Shown piece after piece: positions 37,371-43,273 of a stretch of DNA of 43,273 nt. A program made the position numbers and the translations under genes. The notes below the pieces were generated by a model. The model had not been told where the DNA came from. It did no database searches and saw nothing but the letters and a program-made list of their open reading frames with translations. Positions within the stretch are counted from its first letter, which is position 1. Every line of letters starts with the position of its first letter. The stretch is from Paenibacillus sp. MSJ-34 (GTDB lineage Bacteria; Bacillota; Bacilli; Paenibacillales; Paenibacillaceae), in NCBI RefSeq assembly GCF_018918005.1, contig NZ_JAHLPR010000051.1:1-43273 (forward strand), written 5' to 3'.

Positions 37371-37741
37371 TGGATCTTACAGGTAGAGAGATAGTTTTTT
37401 AGTTAGGATAGTTAGGATAAAATGTGGGATGGAAACAGATCACCTCAGTTCCACTTAAACACTTGGTTTTGTCAGAAACTTGTAAGTGGGTCTTCTCCCT
37501 CTCGGGTCGTAGCCGCATCAATTTTATTTAGTTTTGGATCATTTCAACGGGATGTTGTGGACTGTTTACGTTTACTTAGAGGCGAGGAGCATCGATATCC
37601 TTGTTTTCACTGTTGTTGCAGTTGAAATCAGTATTCAATCAAAATACAATGCTAACACCTTGGAAACATGATTCGTTTTTTATTTTCAATGTGTTCCGAT
37701 AGAATGATCGACCACGAAGAACTGTTTAATCGTAATTACTT
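37371..37741. other. Gap with second 68-bp repeat
   Basis: Bases 37447-37514 duplicate 18317-18384. No gene with a ribosome site is seen elsewhere. The rest is AT-rich sequence of unknown origin between the SLH gene and the nuclease gene end. Confidence 0.5.
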
Positions 37742-38638
37742 TCATTCTTCTTTCAGATGTTTTTTTATGTATTCTGAATAACTGCTATAGTTTTTTGTTC
37801 CTTTAGCTTTGTTTAACCTTCCAAATTTCGTATGATCGATTTTCTTTTGAAGATAAAGACAAAAACCATCGAATTTCTCAACGGGCATTTCATCCCATTT
37901 GAATCCCATCTCTCGTTGAATTGATTTGTATATAATAGCGTAATTCATTGACTTTTTGTCATCCTGAAAGTCTTTTGCTTTATATTCCAGGTAACGATCA
38001 ATGAGGTGGCGAATATAATTAAGCTGGTATGTATTGCTTCCGATTGTACCTTCAATGATTCTTTTTGCGGATCCCTTCCTGGTTCTACTGCCTTGTTGGT
38101 AAATATGCAAATGGCAAACGACCGTTCGGGAGTTCTGACTCACGTTGAGGGTAACACGGTCTTCACAAATCGGTCCTATCGGAAGTTCGGGATAATATTT
38201 TCTTAAGACCTTTGGATCGCTTTTTAGCATATCAATAATATCTTCCCAAAATAAAAGACCTATATCAAACAATCCATTCGTTGATCGGCGATGGCTTAAA
38301 AGGTTGACTTTTTCTTGAAGTTGAGCATTTCTTTTTGCAGTAGTTGCAATGATAAATCGTTTTAAAGAAGGCTTGAAATGAGCAGCTCTTTCAAGTTCCT
38401 TTTCTATAATTTTAAACGGGAGAGGGGAATCTTTAAGGGCAAGTTTACATTGAATACCGATATACTCTCCGTTTTTATTTTTAATATAGAGATCTACCCC
38501 ATGTTGAGCGTCTCCGTTATTGCCATTTGGAGATATCGAATGATCTGGCCATTTGAGCATGCTAAAGCCATGTACCATGCGCTCAAATTCTTGCCAGTCC
38601 TGAGGTTTGGGAAAATCCATGGATTGTAGAGTAGGCAC
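37742..38638 (-). CDS. PD-(D/E)XK nuclease, Mrr-like N-terminus
   Basis: 298 residues from a GTG with GAAGGTG about ten bases upstream (an internal ATG at 38620 is an alternative). The N-terminal half has a restriction-endonuclease-like core: Glu19 in WQEFERMV, Asp49 in HGVDLYIKNKNGEYIGIQCK, Gln63 and Lys65, the D...QxK form used by Mrr-type enzymes. It would cleave DNA in the cytoplasm, possibly foreign or modified DNA. The C-terminal half (from about 160) has no family I recognise and may confer specificity. It is divergent from the HEPN-like gene across a gap of about 100 bp. Confidence 0.75.
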   Translation of the reverse strand: MPTLQSMDFPKPQDWQEFERMVHGFSMLKWPDHSISPNGNNGDAQHGVDLYIKNKNGEYIGIQCKLALKDSPLPFKIIEKELERAAHFKPSLKRFIIATTAKRNAQLQEKVNLLSHRRSTNGLFDIGLLFWEDIIDMLKSDPKVLRKYYPELPIGPICEDRVTLNVSQNSRTVVCHLHIYQQGSRTRKGSAKRIIEGTIGSNTYQLNYIRHLIDRYLEYKAKDFQDDKKSMNYAIIYKSIQREMGFKWDEMPVEKFDGFCLYLQKKIDHTKFGRLNKAKGTKNYSSYSEYIKKHLKEE

Positions 38639-38732
38639 GGTCGATTACACCTTCTTTGATTGGATTCAATCCAAATACTACTTTCATGTTACTGTACAAA
38701 ATTGATATTTTCAACGATGTGAGGGTCTATGA

Positions 38733-39391
38733 CTGATTTGAAAGGGGAATTATAGGCATTTGTCGAATTGTTCAAGGAAATGTTTTATTTCCAAAAACCT
38801 TTGAGGAAGTTGATTACGCGCGAATCGAAGACGGGATTTACTTTTCACCCGCTCTAAAATATTCGTGATGTCGATTTGGATGATCCAGGAATGCTTATCC
38901 AAGCATTCAGAGATAGAATAAATGTTTTCTACCTAGGGCCAATAAAGAAACTGAATAATGATAATGACACATTTGCGGCTGGTTTGCTCTGTATAACAAC
39001 AATGGATGTGCTATCAAGACTGAAATCAAATAGCGAAGAAGTACGCAAAAGGTATGTTCATTGGTTAGCCACGGAAATCCCGGAGTTCGCTCAGCGTCTG
39101 CCAGGTAAAAAACAGATATTGGCCGATGTATTTTACAAACATTTCAGAAACGGTTTGGTACACGAAGGAGGTATTAAAGATGGGGGGCAGTTCTCCTATA
39201 TTTTTGGTGGAATGATTACCGCTGAGAATCAATTTATGATTGTTAATCCTCGGCAACTGGCCGACAATATTGAAACGGTTTTTAATCGGTACATGACAGA
39301 GGTTTTGACCAGTTCGGAAGAATTCCAGAGCTTCACCCAAATGATAAAGCGTGATTTTGGCGCAGAGATAGCACATGCAAAAAGGCATTGA
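38733..39391 (+). pseudogene. HEPN-like protein with 5' frameshift
   Basis: The long frame from 38876 reads MDDPGMLIQAFRDRINVF...HFRNGLVHEGGIK. RNGLVH is the RNxxxH motif of HEPN ribonucleases and the helical profile fits. Upstream, another frame (about 38745-38868) reads GNVLFPKTFEEVDYARIEDGIYFSPALKYS and then stops. Removing one T near 38865 joins it as YS-DVDLDDPGML, which makes a coherent protein of about 210 residues. No ATG opens the upstream part, and an ATA or ATT near 38750 sits where a start is expected. It may be decayed, or translated from 38876 or 38890 with the HEPN core intact. Its stop overlaps the next gene. Confidence 0.65.
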
Positions 39392-39819
39392 TAACAGGAC
39401 AGAAGAAATATGCTTACAGAAAGACAGGAGCTCGAAAATTTGAAGTATCTATCGAGTCTTCCCAGAAAGTAATCGATCTTCTTCTGGAGTATCGAGATAA
39501 GGAAGGAATAAGTCGGATACCACAAACAAAAATGGCCGAAATTCTACAAGTATCTCAAAGTAATGTATCAAAAAAACTGAGAACATTAATCAGATTCGGT
39601 GCAGTTGAGAGAATAGGTCATGCAGGAGCTTACTGTGTCAAAACTACCAATGTCGTCGAAAAAACACCGATTGGATTCGCACTAAAATTGATCCTGATGA
39701 TGCAGAAACATCCTGAAGTGATCATGGATTATGCTAAACAATCTGAGATCAGGGGTGTCTCTTATCATGACATCCAGGTTGCTTGGGGGCACTTGATTTA
39801 TATCGGTGGTTCCCCCTAA
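39388..39819 (+). CDS. Winged-helix DNA-binding protein
   Basis: 143 residues from a TTG that shares TTGA with the stop of the HEPN-like gene, so translation is probably coupled. The N-terminal half has a winged helix-turn-helix (ISRIPQTKMAEILQVSQSNVSKKLRTLIRFGAVERIG, residues about 38-75), like MarR or replication/phage regulators. The rest is short with no motif known to me. It may repress the cluster or act as partner of the HEPN-like protein. No metal or ligand motif is seen. Confidence 0.65.
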   Translation: MITGQKKYAYRKTGARKFEVSIESSQKVIDLLLEYRDKEGISRIPQTKMAEILQVSQSNVSKKLRTLIRFGAVERIGHAGAYCVKTTNVVEKTPIGFALKLILMMQKHPEVIMDYAKQSEIRGVSYHDIQVAWGHLIYIGGSP

Positions 39820-39856
39820 CAAAAACGAGTGGAAACGATAAAGGAATGATGGAAGC

Positions 39857-41742
39857 ATGTCTCATCCTAAATCTTCAGATTTAAGCATGAACTGGGCGAT
39901 TGACCGGAAGACAAATAAAATAAGATCGGCAAGGGAGGTTCATAATCAACAGCACTTGAAAGAGCCAAATCGTTATGTCTGTTTAGGATGTAACGAACTT
40001 CCCAAACACCTCATAGCAGCGAACGAAAAGGACAAAGAACCAACGGTTCTTGAACATGTCGCTGACGATGAATATCCCTTTTTTCGAAAAGGCAAGTTGC
40101 AGCAACATTACGAAGGGTGCCGTTTCCGGAGTTCAGATTCAAAAGTCATTTCGCTGGCAGAATCAAACGGAATGTCTGTCGATGAACGAGCAAAGGTGAT
40201 CAGAATATTAACGAGCGCCAAGTTGGTCAGAAAAATTGGGGATCCATTGGGGTATTCAAGACGAGCGTATGCCAAATTCTTTACCCAGCCGGCTCACCAG
40301 AAGTTTTATTTTTTCTTATCCAGTCTGCTGAAAGATTATGAGATTAATACCTTCAAGAATAACGTTTCTGCGTTTGGTGTCCTAACAGAAAGCGGGGAAA
40401 AAGTTAAATTTGCCGATATATTCGGAATGCAGGACGATATCATCAACAGAATCGACAAACTCGGTTCGAGTTGCTTGGCTGTCGTCGTAGGTACCGTAAG
40501 GAATGTTACTCATAAAGGTTACATTATAATTGATTTTTCCACCAGTCGAGAGGAAAAAAGACGAAATTCAAAACTTTTCGACTCTATGTGCATCATGATT
40601 ATGCAACGAAAGTTGGCGACGTTGCGCTTCTGGAAAATCAGAAGATTGCTTGCTATGGTTTTGCGGAAAAGAAAATACTCGCACATGGCACGGTTTATCA
40701 AATGGAGCTGTATTCCATAGAGCATCAAATCTATTTTTTCGAAAATCCTCCGGATCGGAAAAGAGTCGGCTCGATTGAAGAGCCTGACGACCCGATTGAT
40801 TACGCGCTACAAGAATGCTCAGGTTTCACATCAAAATTCTGGGGAGCGGAGCGGCTCGCCGATCAAACGATCAAAGATTTATTAACCATACATGGACAAG
40901 CAATAGCGGCACAACACAAGGCAAATTTGGCGAAAGAAGAAGCAAAGCACCCCGGCTTTGATAAGTTTATGACGAGCTGGAACAAGTTGCATTCGCAAAT
41001 TTCAAACGATAAAAAACAGGTTGAACAATTGCAATTGAAGCTGCAGCAAGCCGCCGCGGCGCTTCGGAGTGAAGGTGCGAAGTTATCATCCAGACTCGGT
41101 TTTAACAGAAAAACTTTGGGAGCACTTGAAGATGAACGAGATCGCATCCAACAACAAATTCAGGAAATCGATCAGGGACTAAAAGCAAAAGAAGGAACAC
41201 TTCGACTAAATAACGAGAAGAAACTTCAGTGGGATAAATGGAAGCAGTCATTGGATAAGCGAAAACAAGACATCGAGAGAGCAGATCGAGGAGCTGTTAA
41301 AGAAACAAAACTCAAGAGAACATTAGCTGCATTTGATCCATTTCTCTTCCGTATTCCTCTAAGGCACCCTCGATGGGATTTGTTTCTCGGATTCCATTGT
41401 AACGTTGAAGATGAATCCAAGGGTATCATCACAGCGATTATGCAACTTTACACGGCACATGATCAGGCTTGGCTTCCGGCAGATCATTCCCTTCAAGAGA
41501 GAGTTATTGACCATCACTTTAGTGTCAATCAGCTAAATGTGTCGCCTAGAGAGGCGATGAAAGGATTTTATTCCAAACTGGGGCAGGCGATTTTCGAATA
41601 CCTTCAGCTAATGGGATGGCCTGCTTCGAAGTGTAAGTGTCCGAAATGCAAAGGCTCGCTGAGGCTGCAATACCGAAATGAGCAATTTTCTCTCGTATGC
41701 TGGGATTCGAAATGCAGAAACGGTTATGAGTTGAAATGGTAG
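39857..41742 (+). pseudogene. Two-zinc-motif coiled-coil protein, frameshifted
   Basis: The first frame (39857 to about 40560) has a CoiA-like CxxC...HxxxC motif (YVCLGCNEL...LQQHYEGC). In the six-A run at 40554-40559 the reading must step back one base to continue as FKTFRLYVHHDYATKVGDVALLENQKI, and it runs to 41742. The joined protein is about 628 residues: N-terminal zinc motif, a middle domain, a long coiled coil (about 40960-41300: KKQVEQLQLKLQQAAAALRSE, then LEDERDRIQQQIQEIDQ), an alpha/beta region and a C-terminal four-Cys ribbon (CPKCKG...CWDSKC). I know no named family with this order. It is co-directional with the two genes before it. Loss or error of one A would explain the break. 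Confidence 0.65.
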
Positions 41743-41809
41743 GAAATTCCCAAAAAGTTCAACCGGAATTTCCTGTAAACGATATTATCGAACATTATCA
41801 ACCTAGATT

Positions 41810-43073
41810 TTATTTCAAAAAGTCAAGCATTTTGGGCCAGGAGTCGAGAGCGGCGCGGGTATTGGCCTTATCGTTGCCGCCGAATGTAATTGTCATGCCT
41901 CCGCCGGGAGACAGCATCACATTCGGCGGCATATAAGGCAGCGTGTAAGGGAAACAGGGGAAGTGGCCTGCATCCTTGTAATGAAGATGGATGTTATAGG
42001 GATGGTGATGACAGGTTAACCGTTTCATCACGATCTCAGCAAACCTGAATGAAGGCAATAACTGGTCGTCGCCACCCGAAACGAGCATGATCGGTTCTTG
42101 TATTCGCTCAACAGGAATACGGACAGCCGCGGTTTTGGCTGAGTCTTTTAACGTCTTGATAAAGCCGGCCTTATTACCGTTTGGTCGGCGTGTGATCCAG
42201 TTCCAGAAGAATTGAAATGTACCGCTTGCGTCAAACTTTGGTTTCAAATAAGGCAAAGCCTCATTGTTCAACGTCCATGCAGGAAGTGGGAGGGGCATAT
42301 TATTGCGGACGCCCGCGTAACGGTATGCGCTCGGGGAGGCGGCAATAACGGCCGATATTTTCAGATAGGTTGCTCCTAATTGCAAGGCTAATTCCCCTCC
42401 TCGGGATAACCCGATGACACCAATCTGTCCGCTGCAAATCGAAGACTGGTTTTGCAGCCAGCCGATCGCTTGAGATCCTTGGGAACATCCTCCGTACCGA
42501 AATAAGGCAAAGCCAAAGCGGCATATCCATGTGCGGCTAGCAAAGCGACCGCATCCTCGCGCGAACTTCCATCCGAGCCGGATAAAATCAGAATGCCGGG
42601 AACCGGAGATGAATCTTGCGGATAATATAACGAACCGATCCAATTATGCTCTTCCACTTGCATTCTGACGACGTCAGGCGATACATAGTACCGTACGACC
42701 TTCGTTTCGGCGACTGTCTCACCCTCGATTTCAGCAGTGAGCGAGACGATAAGCGGTGTTGATTTCGTTTTGATGAAAAATGATTGCTTATGTTTGCTCG
42801 CATCCTTCATCGACCATAACAATCCCATTGCATCCGTCTCATTGTAAGAACCTCGGAGGGGTTGTGAGTTCCAGTATCTACTCTTCCTTCCGAATCCGCC
42901 ATAAATACGGCATACGATTCAAACTTATTCAGCTCTCCATCCGCCGTTGCAGCACAAATGGTTACTCCTTGCTCTCGTTGGAGCCCGGACAATTGAATAT
43001 GGAAGGATTGATCGATCCTTACCCTTTCGGGAACGGAGAAGAAGGGGGGCTTGACTCCTATTTGATTTGTCAT
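41810..43073 (-). pseudogene. Acyl-CoA thioester hydrolase / BAAT-family gene, broken
   Basis: The start ATG at 43073 is behind GAGGAGG. Three frames together give a BAAT N-terminal domain (VPERVRIDQSFHIQLSGL), the lid region and an alpha/beta-hydrolase domain with nucleophile Ser in GVIGLSRGGELAL, Asp in SGGDDQLLPS and His in KDAGHFP. One G is missing near 42853 (PSE should lead to GSYNETDAMG). About 25 bases are missing near 42475, between VPKDL and AIGWLQNQ. Family members hydrolyse or transfer acyl groups from CoA. This copy cannot be functional as read. It converges on the zinc protein gene. Confidence 0.8.
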
Positions 43074-43273
43074 CCAAGATACCTCCTCATATAGTATTAA
43101 GCTTCTCGGAATTCACATTCCGTTGCAGACTCTAGCTTCCTAGCTAGGGTCTTCTATTGTTTCACCCCCAAACATGGGGTGCGAACAAACATTCCTCTTG
43201 ACTTTTCAAAATCACCCCAATAATCGCCGAGAAGGCTTTTTTTATTTCTAATGAATTGGGTGATTTTCATGAA
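43074..43273. other. Window-edge gap with a long inverted repeat
   Basis: A stem-like pair AGACTCTAGC / GCTAGGGTCT lies at 43118-43155. AAAATCACCCCAAT (from 43208) pairs imperfectly with ATTGGGTGATTTT (to 43267), enclosing about 30 bp with a T-run. The latter may be a terminator of a gene beyond the edge or a miniature element. Confidence 0.35.

Noticed and set aside
40554-40560. Classical -1 ribosomal frameshift signal A-AAA-AAG
   Set aside because: The run is not in the zero-frame phase needed for the heptamer (codons are GAA AAA AGA), so programmed ribosomal slippage is unlikely. Transcript slippage remains open.
43186-43199. LexA/DinR-like box (CGAACAAACATTCC)
   Set aside because: Two mismatches to the CGAAC-N4-GTTCG consensus and no SOS gene in view. 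Too weak to report.
1-43273. rRNA and tRNA genes
   Set aside because: I saw no cloverleaf with the conserved TTCGA arm and no rRNA-like conserved blocks on either strand.

Overview
The window looks like accessory chromosome from a low- to mid-GC Firmicute, most likely Paenibacillaceae. The reasons are strong AGGAGG-type ribosome binding sites, SLH-anchored surface proteins, a HemAT-type globin chemoreceptor, and IS231-, IS110-, ISLre2-, IS21- and IS200-type elements. I name no species. Many genes are broken by single-base indels, nonsense codons or insertions, so this is either a decaying repeat-rich region or an assembly with some homopolymer errors.

Layout. 1-1810: a secreted C39-like cysteine peptidase and a small lipoprotein. 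1880-3615: debris, namely an IS200-type transposase relic, a truncated MalT-like regulator and a broken secreted-protein start. 3631-10968: module A, an intact MalT/LuxR-type regulator (minus strand) divergent from an SLH-anchored YVTN-propeller/Fn3 protein. 11230-13710: a chemoreceptor pseudogene split by an IS231-like element. 14223-18282: a TetR regulator behind three tandem 16-bp operator-like repeats, followed by an SLH protein with BspA-type leucine-rich repeats (module B). 18317-20078: IstB and ISLre2 remains. 20230-21969: a HemAT-type aerotaxis sensor with a CZB domain. 22198-26583: scrambled fragments (IS110, DUF6147-like, resolvase, AbrB-like) and an AraC-GyrI regulator split cleanly by an IS110 element. 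26811-37314: module C, a decayed copy of the MalT-like regulator divergent from a 2550-residue SLH protein with YVTN and PQQ propellers and many Fn3 domains. 37742-41742: a possible defence cluster with a PD-(D/E)XK nuclease, a HEPN-like protein, a winged-helix protein and a two-zinc-motif coiled-coil protein. 41810-43073: a broken acyl-CoA thioester hydrolase/BAAT-family gene.

The most coherent biology is a family of surface-protein modules. In A and C a signal-sensing ATPase of the MalT class faces a large cell-wall-bound adhesin. The two intergenic regions share a GC-rich box, an identical 25-nt spacing and a -10 motif, so each regulator probably activates its adhesin and both may read the same box. 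Module B uses the same C-terminal cassette (Fn3, Gly linker, cadherin-like domain, three SLH) under TetR control. The cassettes are mosaics of each other, with a 235-bp block identical between B and C. The second system of interest is the HEPN/winged-helix/zinc-protein/nuclease cluster, which I do not recognise as any named defence system.
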